A DNA stretch of 64,000 nt from Planococcus citri. Lineage: Eukaryota; Arthropoda; Insecta; Hemiptera; Pseudococcidae. Under the pieces are notes generated by a model. That model did not search any database and was not told the origin of the DNA. It worked only from the letters and a program-made list of their open reading frames with translations. This document shows positions 42,766 to 52,570 of the stretch, piece by piece; position 1 is the stretch's first letter, and the number at the start of each line of letters is the position of its first letter. A program made the translations under genes and the position numbers. The DNA is taken from assembly GCF_950023065.1 (NCBI RefSeq), contig NC_088680.1:41776559-41840558 (forward strand), given 5' to 3'.

Positions 42766-44064
42766 AATTCGCCGCCGATCCGCCGCCATTCGACGCAAAT
42801 CGCTGGTGCTTCTTTCGAAGAGACACCCGTCGTCGAGAACGAAGGTAAGATTTCTGAGTTTAAAATACCTAAAATCATCGGTACCTCTCCTCTGAAAAAA
42901 CGTAAAATATCTAAGAAAGGGAAAAAATCTTCAAAGAAAACAAAACCAAACTCACCCAAATCAATTAAGAAGAAGTCTAAGCGCACTAAAAAAGCGAAGC
43001 GCAACGAGAAACAATCGAAAGCCACCGAGAAAAAATCCGAACCAACGACAAAAGCAACCGCCAAAACTGCTAAACTTCCGAAGTCACCAGCACCATTGCC
43101 GAAGGTATCTGCCAAAAATGTCTCGCCGTCGTTAACTGCAAACCAGAACAAACACGTCGAATCATTGTTCGACTCGGACGATGATAAAATACAACAGCGA
43201 CCGGTGAAATCGTCGTCAGCGTATTCGCCACCAAGTTTCGCGTCATCTGAAACAGAAAGAAATGAACGGTCATTAAGATTAAAAGCACTCGAATTCAAAA
43301 CGAAGTATGATTCATTAAAAGAGAAATTTGAATCATTAAAGAGGAAAAACAACGACCTCAAAGACCGAAATGAGGAACTGAAAAAAACTCTAGTTCCAAC
43401 GGATAAGAAAATTCGTTTGCCAACTCGAAACTGGACCTACAATTTCGAAGAAAACAAATTGTATTGGAGACACAGGCTAGTACTGGGCAACGGAGTGTTA
43501 GGTGCAGTAGCAAATTACGTAAAGCACGATATGGCCGGATATGTGGCGCCAAAATCAACGTTGGAAAGTTTCCTTGATAACTGCCCACCTACGACCGAGA
43601 AACATTACTATATTGAGTGTGGTTTTGAAGATTTTCAAAATCGAAACCGGTTACCCGAAGAAGTAGCCGAAGAAGTGAAAAGATTTGTCGACGGATTAAA
43701 ACCGAACGTCGAACTTACGCGTATTTCTCTGGTACCCTATGTGGGTGATTTTGAAATTGATGCTAAGATCAAAAAATACAATTCAATTCTAATCGATTGG
43801 GGAAAATCCGCCGAAAGGGTAGAATGTTGCGAAAGAATTAAAATTGCGACCGAGGATTTTAGAGGAGGAAGATGGCACCGTACAAAAAGTGGCTATTACG
43901 TACCTTCCAACGACTTAGTCGAATATTTATTTCGAGAGCTCGAATTGGCTACCGGAAAAAAGTTGGCTCCATCGTCAGAATCTTCGGAAAATAACTCGGC
44001 TGAAAAAACGGTAAAAATAAAATTCAAAATTAGTATCAAAAAAGTAACCATTAAAACAAGATAG
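42766..44064 (+). CDS. Accessory ORF3b, basic region, coiled coil and SGNH/GDSL-esterase-like domain
   Basis: 432 residues plus stop in the same frame as ORF3a. There is no in-frame ATG before the folded domain; the first is near 43531. The order is a Lys/Ser-rich nuclear-signal-like region (42885-43060), an acidic patch (LFDSDDDK), a coiled coil (about 43255-43390), then a domain at about 43430-43970. That domain follows the SGNH/GDSL order: LVLGNGVLGAV where GDS is expected; HYYIECGFEDF where a hydrophobic strand and GTND are expected; EEVAEEVKRFVDGLKP; ISLVPYVGDFEIDAKIKKYN, like the strand-loop with conserved Asn; and GRWHRTKSGYYVPSNDLVEY where D.xHL is expected. The catalytic Ser, Gly-Asn-Asp and His positions look substituted, so any role is probably structural or binding. 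Fold assignment is inference. Confidence 0.55.
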   Translation, partial: NSPPIRRHSTQIAGASFEETPVVENEGKISEFKIPKIIGTSPLKKRKISKKGKKSSKKTKPNSPKSIKKKSKRTKKAKRNEKQSKATEKKSEPTTKATAKTAKLPKSPAPLPKVSAKNVSPSLTANQNKHVESLFDSDDDKIQQRPVKSSSAYSPPSFASSETERNERSLRLKALEFKTKYDSLKEKFESLKRKNNDLKDRNEELKKTLVPTDKKIRLPTRNWTYNFEENKLYWRHRLVLGNGVLGAVANYVKHDMAGYVAPKSTLESFLDNCPPTTEKHYYIECGFEDFQNRNRLPEEVAEEVKRFVDGLKPNVELTRISLVPYVGDFEIDAKIKKYNSILIDWGKSAERVECCERIKIATEDFRGGRWHRTKSGYYVPSNDLVEYLFRELELATGKKLAPSSESSENNSAEKTVKIKFKISIKKVTIKTR

Positions 44065-44247
44065 GTACCTACCTAAACCTAACATCTCGGGTAAATTGGT
44101 AAAAAATTAATTAAGAAAAAAATCTAACAAATAGGTACCTACTAACATGCGAAAAATACGACGAAAAATGTTCTAATTAAAAATCTTATATTTACCTAGC
44201 GACAGCCACCGAAATACGATCACCCAAAGCCAAAACAAAGGCACCAA
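44065..44247 (+). other. Spacer between ORF3b and ORF4
   Basis: AT-rich; a possible splice acceptor (ATTTACCTAG) ends near 44200, upstream of the ORF4 ATG. Confidence 0.35.
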
Positions 44248-44499
44248 ATGCCCAGGGGGCAAGGTCAACGACCACTGAAGCGAAAGTTCAAGCCGAACAT
44301 GGGCAACAGGTTCAGACAGCCCAATCGCCAACAAACCAACCATCAAACCTATCAGCAAAATGCAGGCAATCGGTATCCACCTGACCAATATTGCGAATCG
44401 TACAATCAACCGCCACAAAACTATGCCGAGTACCTTCGGGGGTCGAGCTACCCAAATCGTGTATCACGCAGGTCAAGAAGACCTCGCAGAACCTATTAA
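44248..44499 (+). CDS. Accessory ORF4, small basic Arg/Asn/Gln-rich protein
   Basis: 83 residues from an ATG: strongly basic, Gln/Asn/Tyr-rich, with Arg clusters at the start (PLKRKFKP) and end (RRSRRPRR). The composition suggests a disordered nucleic-acid-binding peptide, which could make up for the missing zinc knuckle of Gag. No family is recognised. A possible splice acceptor precedes it near 44200. Confidence 0.45.
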   Translation: MPRGQGQRPLKRKFKPNMGNRFRQPNRQQTNHQTYQQNAGNRYPPDQYCESYNQPPQNYAEYLRGSSYPNRVSRRSRRPRRTY

Positions 44500-44799
44500 A
44501 CAAAAAGAAGTAAATAGGTAAAAGAAAGAAAAAAGTAATAAGCACGAAAAACATCGAAAAAAGTAACCTACTCATTTGCTTGCAAAATACTCATCTCATT
44601 ACCATATTACAAACAAATAATTAATGCACGAATCAATAGTAATAATCACATCTCATTTATTCATAATTAACCAATAATTACACTACACACTAAAAAAGAA
44701 AATAAACTCATCTCGCCTAATGCTAATTTGATTAGAAAAATTATACACAAAGTTCATTTTAAATTGTGCAAAATAATTAAAAAGTAAAATCAACTCACG

Positions 44800-44991
44800 A
44801 TGAATGTGTTTTCTGTTTCAGAACAAGAAATGGTACGGGTGCACGTCATTACACCTCCGGTGACGGTGAATGTGGTGACAATAATTAACCGTTCTTTCAC
44901 GGTATTATCGCAGCGAACAATTCCAGCAAGGCACAAGGTCGAAGTATTTCCGGCGGATTTCGTGCTAGAAAAACTCCTGGAAGATGATTAA
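44800..44991 (+). CDS. Accessory ORF5, small protein
   Basis: 63 residues from the ATG at 44800, with a Val/Thr/Ile-rich middle and an acidic end (LEKLLEDD). A strong acceptor, TTTTCTGTTTCAG, ends inside the first codons (44821), and a second in-frame ATG follows at 44830. A spliced mRNA would therefore use the shorter form of 53 residues. A possible upstream donor is AG|GTAAAAGA near 44519. No family recognised. Confidence 0.35.
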   Translation: MNVFSVSEQEMVRVHVITPPVTVNVVTIINRSFTVLSQRTIPARHKVEVFPADFVLEKLLEDD

Positions 44992-45282
44992 AAAACAAGA
45001 AATAACTGTGATATTAATTATAAGAACTCGTACCAAATAAAAAACGACAAAAAACGATAAATAGTATTGTACCTGTTATTCATGCGTAAAAAACACCTCG
45101 CAAAAACGCTCGAAGAAGAAAAAGGCAAAGTCCAAAATCATTTCATCGTAACGTTCGACCAAAGTAATCGTAGATACCGAGCAAAAACCAAAATTCAATT
45201 CTGTAACAAAAAATAAAAACACTCAAAAAACTCTGGTATCGAAAGAAATAGAGATAGCATGAGAGGGAAAGAGTTAACTTAC

Positions 45283-45616
45283 CAAATAAATTAAGAAAAG
45301 TCTTCGGTTCCATATTGAACTATGGAAATTATCACCATTGATAAAAATACCTGTAAAGTAAAATGAAATAATCTTAGTAAAAAATAGTAAAACAATAGTA
45401 AGTGTGAGATGTAGTACTTACCAGCAGCAATGAGTAGTGAGATGAGTCATCCTGAAATATGCGGTTGAGTGGCCTAAAAAATTGAAAAACAAACCAGAGT
45501 AAGAAAGATGAGATCTTGAAAATCCATCTAAAAAAGTGTGTATAAAGTAGCAGTTGCTACGAAGAGAAGACTTACCGGTCATCGTATCCAGCGTCGAAAA
45601 ACATCGTCGACAACAT
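45283..45616 (-). CDS. Antisense spliced micro-exon gene inside the element (50-residue membrane peptide)
   Basis: Minus-strand segments with strong sites: 45616-45576 then donor GTAAG; acceptor TTTTTTAG, 45473-45422, donor GTAAGT; acceptor TTTACTTTACAG, 45350-45283, donor GTAAGT. Joining them keeps one frame from the ATG at 45616 to a TAA at 45291-45293, giving 50 residues ending in a hydrophobic stretch (SLLLVFLSMVIISIV) that could span a membrane. A further acceptor (TTTTGTTACAG, exon from 45200 downward) suggests the transcript continues as 3' untranslated sequence. No homologue recognised. Antisense introns would survive retrotransposition of the sense RNA, which fits their presence here. 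Confidence 0.4.
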
Positions 45617-46150
45617 CGTCCTTTGCAGTTACCGCATTTAAACGAGAATTTGTAGGGTAAAAAACTCAAAATTTAATAAAAAATTGTAAATTTTGGAATT
45701 GTCAACCATTTTTTATCGTCGTGTTTACAAACACGATGCTGTTGTTGTTTGATTTTCGGCCACTGCTGCCAACTTCTATTTTTTTTGTAATCGTGACGCT
45801 ACTATAGCGCTGTGTACAGTCGATAGTTTTAACTATGTTGTAATGTTTTTTATTTTTTTTATTTTTTTAATTGACCGGCGTTTTTGCCAATTTTTTGTTA
45901 TTTTATACTTAGTATTAAGAATTTTTTATTGTTTTAATGGAATTAGAGTTAAAGTAGGGGGTTCTTTGAACCGAGTCTCTCCATCTTTCGATATTTGTTT
46001 CCAAAATTGGTCTAGGGAAAGTACGCCCTACTTGTAAATCTTTGGCTATCCGGCCTCTGATTGAAAAGTAGGATCGGTGGCACCCCCCTTCCCCCGCTGC
46101 GTGGTTTCCGCGCCGATTCAAGGTGACCCCTTGGACGGCTCGGGGGGCAA
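45617..46150. other. 3' internal non-coding region before the 3' LTR
   Basis: Contains an 18-bp palindrome, TCGTGTTT AC AAACACGA (45719-45736), and T-rich sequence. It ends in CGGGGGGCAA next to the LTR, a weak polypurine-tract candidate. It may include the promoter of the antisense micro-exon transcript. Confidence 0.4.
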
Positions 46151-46576
46151 TGTAGTGGGTAGGGGGCGTGCAGGGAACCGCTACGTACTGCGCCGGAACG
46201 CTTCTCGCAGATGAGTTACGTATCCGATCAATATATATAGAAGAAGCTGGGCTACCAAAAGTTGCCCAGTGTTGGCTCTTGTGATCTGATGCTACTATTC
46301 CTAAACCCGTCCAGTGCTTCGAGCCGAGAACGGTAATGAGAATAATTGGTGTCGGTCTTATTGAGTAACGCTGAAGAGAATAATACATGTATGTTTATGT
46401 AATTGTACAGATATTAATTATAATAAACGTATTATTCTGTACATGGGTTTTAATTTGTTATAAAAGTATTATCCGTTGAACAAATCAGTGTATCCTCCTC
46501 GTGGTTATTAACGTCCGCATCCGGTCAATAACCGTACTAGAGGTACTCTTATGTCGTAGGTCTACCTCCTACTTCA
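46151..46576 (+). repeat. 3' LTR, 426 bp
   Basis: TG…CA termini; reads identical to the 5' LTR at 34051-34476. Contains AATAAA at 46422-46427. Followed by the target duplication ATTT (46577-46580). Confidence 0.93.
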
Positions 46577-46580
46577 ATTT
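46577..46580. repeat. Target-site duplication, right (ATTT)
   Basis: Matches ATTT at 34047-34050. The host sequence that follows resumes the flank homologous to 27143 onward in unit 1. Confidence 0.7.
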
Positions 46581-48012
46581 CACATTCCAAATTATTACGA
46601 TTATCAGTACAAACACAAAGTAAATAAACATTCTTATCGCCAGAGTCTATTTTGCAGCTCGCAGGTGGATGGGGTGCATTTTTTTCTCGAAAAAACGAAT
46701 AAGGGAAACATTGAAAAAATTCAAAATTCAAAATTGGTCCTTACATATCAATACAACAAATACGTAGTTGAATATGTAATAGGTAGATAAATTAAATTAA
46801 TAATTAAAAAAACGAAACTGAATAAAAAAATTCAGTCACATAGAAAAGTTTAATAGGTAGGTACATTGAAATTTGAAATAAAATTTGCAGTTACCCATTA
46901 ACGAATGAACAAAATTTTGAAGAGTAAAGACCTTTTTAGTTTTTATAATCGCCGTAAAAAGGACAAAGAATGGAAAATCCTTCTACCACCACCACCAGGT
47001 ACCTACTTACTTTTACAAAAAATTTATTCATTTCAAGAAAAAAATTAATTCAGTTTATTGCATTTTTTTCAATTACATCAATTAAATTTCCATTTTAATT
47101 TCAGCTTGGGGGATGTAAAAATTGATTTTTTCGCGATTTTACATAATTTTAGCACATATTCAGTTCAGTACTTTTGGCACTTTTGACACAATATTTTGCA
47201 ACCTATTTTTTAAAATTATTTTTAGACCATTTTAATGCGTTTTTACTACTTTTTCATCTTCATCCAGTACGACAATTTTCTCTGAACTTTCATTATACAT
47301 TTTTTATAATTTTCCACGATTTCAATGCTACTTAGTGTTTTAATATTAATTTATTATATTCATTTTTATTTTAACGCATTTTTGACACAATTTCATGCAT
47401 TTTTCGCAAATTTTTCCTACTTGAGTTCTGTCATTTTTTGTTAATTTTAATTCTAATTTACAACAATGTTTTATGCAAATTAGCTGATTTTTTTCAAATT
47501 TTACTCAAATTTCATCTTTTTTTGATTTTAATCCTGTACTTATTCATGCTTTTGAGCTATTTCAGCAAAGTTTCATGCTTTTTTTCTTACATTTTGCTTA
47601 ATTTAAACAAAATTTTTCTTCTGATTTCGGTAATTTCTATTGATTTTATTTTTTTTTTATGTGTTTGCATATTCATGGAATTTTTGTCAAATTTATACAA
47701 AATTAAGTCCTCTTTAAATCAAAATTGCCGTACACCTCACGATCTTGCCGTCGAAATCAAAAAATCGAAACATTTGGTACTTACCTACTTATACTTTCCA
47801 CTCACAGTAGGAAGATATTAGAGATGCTTTTTATTCAATTGAAGAAAATTAATGATGCATGCTTGATTATGTCCCTACTTATTAATTATTTTCTGCGATC
47901 TGATGAAGCATTATTTTTTTGAAAAATAATCTTTATTCAACGGAATAAATATTTATGGAGAAATTTTATTCAAAATGGAGTGCATTCCTCACTTCATCTA
48001 GTTAAAAATAAA
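46581..48012. other. Remaining host part of duplication unit 2
   Basis: Collinear with about 27143-29280 of unit 1 minus the LINE/MITE insertion. No coding frame is supported. Confidence 0.55.
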
Positions 48013-49265
48013 TAAAATGAAATAACCGAAGTGCTACGCTTTTCTAAAAGGCCGCTCATTTTTCATTCTGTGTGGGTCTATAGGTACCTACTATTTATTT
48101 TAAAACATTATTATTTATCATTCATTTCTCTAAAAATTTATCGTCCTCAAAAATTTGCATACCTCCATCCTTATTGAAGAAAAAACTTCACTCGTTTTAT
48201 TTTTTTATTCAAGTTCTGAGCCTTTCTTTTTATTTATTTATTTATTTTTTTTCATTCGAGACCCATCATTTCCCTTTTTTGGGACTCTCAAATGCTCTCA
48301 AAGAGGGCAGGGGGAACATTTTATATCAAATTCTGAATTTTCTGCAGCAACATGTTACAACATAGGTAAGTAGAGGTACTTTATTTGATCGAAATGAGTT
48401 GATTCGTCAATTCTAGATAACTTTGTTTCTCAGAAGACATCCATGAATAACAACTAGTTCATTACGTAATAAAAGTAGTAGTGGCTGGCAGTGGCAAGTG
48501 GAGAGTTGTCAGGTGCTTGACTGCTTGACTGTACAATTCTCTATATAGAATTAATTATTTTTGAATGTGCATGTAAGCTAAAATACTTGACGATGCTCAA
48601 TAGTTCATTTACCAGTAATCAGTGAGACCAAATTACCTTTCATTATTATATATTTTTGAACTAAGAATTAGTATTCGGTGGCTTCCTTTTGTTTTATATT
48701 TATTGTCTTGTTATCAGCTGTTTATTACATACTTACGCTTGGACGATTAACATTTTCTCTCTTGGTAAGCAAATAAGTAATGGTCGTCACGGTGTGAAAG
48801 TTTTAAAAGTTTATTACAGATTGAAAGTCCAATTTCCTATTCTCTTTATCAGTTGAAAACATTTGATCAACGAGTCTGGCTGTCTAGACCTTACGAAGTG
48901 TATTCGTTTGTTATCAGTAATTTTTGATTTTGAAATCCAACAGGTAAGCTGTGCATAAGTGTAAAACTGTAAATGCTGTAATAAAATTGAAAGTCGTACT
49001 CGTACATATTCGAAGCACTTTATGTCGAGAAGTTTGCTCAATACTATCGTTCAAACCCATCGTATGGTAATAAGCAGTAAGTGAATTAATGGACCTGATT
49101 AATTATTCAGTACAGTGCTCGTAATTCGAATCCTTGTACGGGAAGCACACGACAGATGAACCGTTACCCTGTACTATGGTATACTAGAGTAGTATGTGAT
49201 TTTTGTGATGATATTATTTTACAGGGTGTGCAAATAAGTACCAAAGAGCTTCATATTGCACGAAG
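48013..49265. other. Upstream region of the acyl-CoA oxidase gene
   Basis: No gene recognised. An acceptor-like TATTATTTTACAG ends near 49224, so a 5' untranslated exon probably lies upstream and the first coding exon starts after it. Confidence 0.45.
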
Positions 49266-52229
49266 ATGCTCAAAGAATCGCCTCTTTTACCGGATATGCC
49301 CAGTGGTGGGCCTCTGGACGTATATCGGAAACATGCTTCCTTCTCGTGGAAAAAATTAATCACCTTGATCGACGGAGAAGAAGGAATTGAAGTAAAGGTA
49401 TGCATTACACCGTACAGAATACTCTCGTAACTCGTTTAATATGTAGAACAAAAGTTAAAGGTCGATTTGTTGTTACAGATGAAGTATTACAATTTATTCA
49501 CCAATGATCCTATATTTAAACAACGAGATTTTGATAGTTTGGATGAAGAGCGAAGAATAACGACCTTACGTATTTATAGAATTTTAAAATTGAAAATCCT
49601 TTCCGATGAGGAATTGTTAACGAATCCTTATTCTGTGAGTAATGTTCCATATTTTGCAAACTTGTTCGTGTGATAAAAATTCTTATGTAGAAATTCTTTA
49701 TTAGCTTATTAGCAGAATTACAGCTGAGTTCCATTACTGTCCTTCGGTAGCTGTCAAATTTGGATTAACTTTTGTTATGTTTAGAAATGTATTGATTACA
49801 TTAGGAAACGAAGATCATCTCGATACGTATTTTGCTTGTGAAAATGGAGAGGTAAATTAACTAAAGAATGTTTCACACTTTCGATATGCTTTGATGTAGA
49901 TTATTTATCAGAAATATATTTTGAACTGATGTTTGTTTCAGGTCGCCGGATCTTTCGCTTTGACTGAAATCGCTCACGGTACGAATACCAAAGGGATGCG
50001 AACTACTGCTACATTCGATCCCAAAACCCAAGAATTTATTTTAAATACTCCCAACTTCGCTGCAGCTAAATGTTGGTCTGGCAGCTTAGGTGAGAATAAA
50101 TTCTTTGAGAGAAATCTTTATCAAAATCATTGTGAAATTAACTTATGGCTTTATGTAGGAAAATGTGCCACTCACTCGATAATTTGGGCCAGATTAATCT
50201 TACCTGACGGCACGGACGAAGGCTTACATGCATTTACCGTACCAGTTCGAGACCCTGCGAATGGAGTCGCGTTCCCAGGAGTTATAGTTGGTGATATGGG
50301 TAAAAAAGCTGGTCTCAATGGCGTAGATAATGGGTAAATTTTGTTCATTTATGGAAATACGAGTATTGTAAAATTTGAACGAAATTCTGAAAGTTTTCGA
50401 TAAATTTCAGATTTGTACTATTTAAGAGCTATCGTATTCCTAAAAAATGCATATTGACGAAAACTGGAGACGTGACACCCGAAGGAAAATACGTCGTTCG
50501 ACATAAAAGCAACGAAAGTCGATCTGGTATGCTGGATTCGATTGATTATACTTATTCTATTTCTAACGATGTCATAATTCTGAGAAAATGTTTCAGGCAC
50601 TGCATTCGCTGCATTATCCGGTGGTAGAGTAATGATTATTCAAATTTGTCTGGCATATGTGACTAAAGCTTTGGCTATTGCTGTGCGATATGCTGGAGTA
50701 CGGAAACAGTTCGGACCCAGTGAGAAAGATGAAGAATTGCCTATTATAGAATATCAGTTAATTGTGAGTATTTTGTGATTATTTCATCGTTCAAATGACG
50801 ATGGGTTTGATGATTTTTCTGTTTATCGTTCAGCAATGTAGATTATTCCCCTATTTGGCTGGAGTTTATTGTGTGAAAATATTCGGTAATTTGTTCGGAA
50901 GATTTTATACGGAAAATATTATTAATACGTTCACCGGTGGTCGTGCTCCTGTGAGTATCTAACTTGAAAAAATTGTAATTACTTTGATTTAAAAAAACTG
51001 TCGTACTTATTATGCTCTTATTTAGGATAATTTCGGTCCAGAAACACACGGTCTTTCTAGCGCTATAAAACCATTAGCTTCGTGGCTAGCCAGAGATGGT
51101 ATTCAAGAGTCTCGTGAAGCATGTGGAGGTCATGGATATTTGAAAGGTGATCATTACCACCTCCTCTCCTCATTCCATTTTATTTATTCTGTAATATTAA
51201 TTGATCGTGATTTTTCAGCTGCTGGAATTATCGATCTGCGCAACGGTAACGATGCCAATTGTACTTACGAAGGTGACAATAACGTATTACTGCAACAAAC
51301 CAGTAACTGGCTAGTACAGCTGTGGTCTAAACGAAGATCTCCTGAAGCCAGGCCGATGTATAGCACACCCATGAAAACAGTCGAATTTCTTCTAGATTCG
51401 GATAGGATTCTTTCATCTAAATTTAAAGCCATCACTATCGATGAACTGACTAATCCAATAAGTTCGTGTTTGTTTTTTGAATTCTTCGGTTTGTTTTCAG
51501 TTTAATATTTATCTAATGTATTTTTTTACAGCTTTGCTCGATGCGTATAAATGGCTAATTTGTTATCTACTCGAAATTACGACTGATAAATTGAATATGT
51601 TGAAGGATCAAGGAAAAGACTCATTTACTGCGAAAAACGATACGCAAGTTTATTTCGCTAAAACTCTATCCTTAGCTTATGGCGAGGTAGGAATTATTAA
51701 TTGCAAAGATTTTCATACCATTTCCTTATTTTTTGAAGTATAATTAATTAAATTCTATAATTACAGCATAGCATCCTCTCATCGTGCTACAATTTCGCTC
51801 TAGAGAAAGCTGAAGGTGAACCTGGAGTTCAAAATATCATTATGTTGTTAACATCACTTTATGGAATTTGGTCTCTGGAGAAACACTTATCTTACTTATA
51901 CCAAGGTGGATACTTAACTCAAGGATGCACTTCGTATCTTTTTAAAGAAGCTATAATAAGTTTATGCGCTCGTTTGAAACCCGAAGCTATTTCTTTGGCT
52001 GATGGTATCGCTCCTCCTGATTTTATTCTGAATTCTGTTCTTGGAAATGCGGATGGAGAGGTTTGTATTTTACTCAAAACAAAATACTTTTTAGCTATTG
52101 ATTTTTCATAATCTGAAATTTTAATTACAGGTGTACAAGCATTTAGAAGAATCTATATTCAGTGATCCTCAAACGTTCAAAGTACCTGAATGGTGGAATG
52201 AAATTTATACAATAAATTCCAAACTGTAA
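49266..52229 (+). CDS. ACOX3: Peroxisomal acyl-CoA oxidase 3-like
   Basis: Thirteen coding exons: 49266-49397, 49479-49634, 49705-49851, 49942-50089, 50159-50333, 50411-50526, 50597-50763, 50834-50950, 51026-51146, 51219-51461, 51532-51686, 51767-52060 and 52131-52229. Total 2070 nt, 689 residues. The start MLKESPLLPDMPSGGPLDVY matches the usual N-terminus of this subfamily. FAD/acyl-CoA-binding signatures include FALTEIAHGTNTKGMRTTA and GDMGKKAGLNGVDNG. The C-terminal domain has EACGGHGYL and TYEGDNNVLLQQTSN, which contains the catalytic Glu. It ends in SKL, a type 1 peroxisomal targeting signal. Reaction: FAD-dependent conversion of acyl-CoA to trans-2-enoyl-CoA with release of H2O2, the first step of peroxisomal beta-oxidation; the ACOX3 branch prefers branched chains in vertebrates. 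Convergent with the receptor gene, about 340 bp between stops. Confidence 0.93.
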
Positions 52230-52570
52230 ATTCAAATTGGAATTTTTTCGATGAGTTTGACATGTACTTTAAATGACAAAAATCAATTTTTTATTCATCT
52301 GGAATAAGAATCTTGATGTAAAAAAAGTAACGAATGGGGCTTGACATTTGTATTTATGTCTTCCATATGATTTATTTGTGTGATATGGATACGTGATTAT
52401 TCATGTTACCTTGTGTAGGATTATTACAATATGTGATACGCTGAAAACATCATTTGTGAGTGTTATAAATATCATTAATACTTGTTACCATTTTATTTAT
52501 TTTTATATTGGTGTTTTGTATCGTTTTATTACGTATTTAGGTAAATAAATTAGTACAAATTTCACATTTG
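52230..52570. other. Convergent 3' ends of ACOX3 and the receptor gene
   Basis: AT-rich spacer between two stop codons on opposite strands. AATAAA at 52544-52549 could serve the plus-strand oxidase, and TTTATT strings could serve the minus-strand receptor, so the 3' ends may overlap. Confidence 0.45.

Larger units (their letters stand above)
34051..46576 (+). mobile_element. Complete Ty3/gypsy-type LTR retrotransposon, 12.5 kb, with accessory ORFs
   Basis: Identical 426-bp LTRs, a 4-bp target duplication (ATTT), gag and pol in overlapping frames with a slippery site, and about 4 kb of extra sequence between pol and the 3' LTR. Domain order in pol is protease, RT, degenerate RNase H, integrase zinc finger and core, a second RNase H, GPY/F module, and a coiled-coil tail. 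It inserted into the upstream flank of the second unknown-family gene. LTR identity and intact frames indicate a recent, possibly still active insertion. No envelope-like protein (signal peptide plus membrane anchor on the sense strand) was recognised. Confidence 0.92.
29281..48012. repeat. Tandem segmental duplication, unit 2 (expanded by insertions)
   Basis: Second copy of the unit at 24224-29280. Removing the Helitron-like element (29759-31625) and the LTR element with one target duplication (34051-46580) leaves about 4.3 kb of host sequence collinear with unit 1. The junction between units lies at about 29280/29281, where the right-edge sequence of unit 1 runs directly into the left-edge sequence of unit 2. 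Confidence 0.83.

Noticed and set aside
42762..43361. 199-codon minus-strand frame with Phe/Leu/Ser-rich translation
   Set aside because: Antisense shadow of the Lys/Ser-rich part of ORF3b; no splice signals matching the antisense micro-exons.
45418..45669. Unspliced 83-codon minus frame with a Cys-rich start (CGNCKGRCCRRC)
   Set aside because: Begins at a non-ATG codon and runs through strong GTAAG donors; the spliced reading in another frame is preferred, though the Cys motif is noted.
34051..46576. Envelope gene in the LTR element
   Set aside because: No sense-strand frame after pol has a signal peptide plus membrane anchor; ORF3 is soluble-looking.
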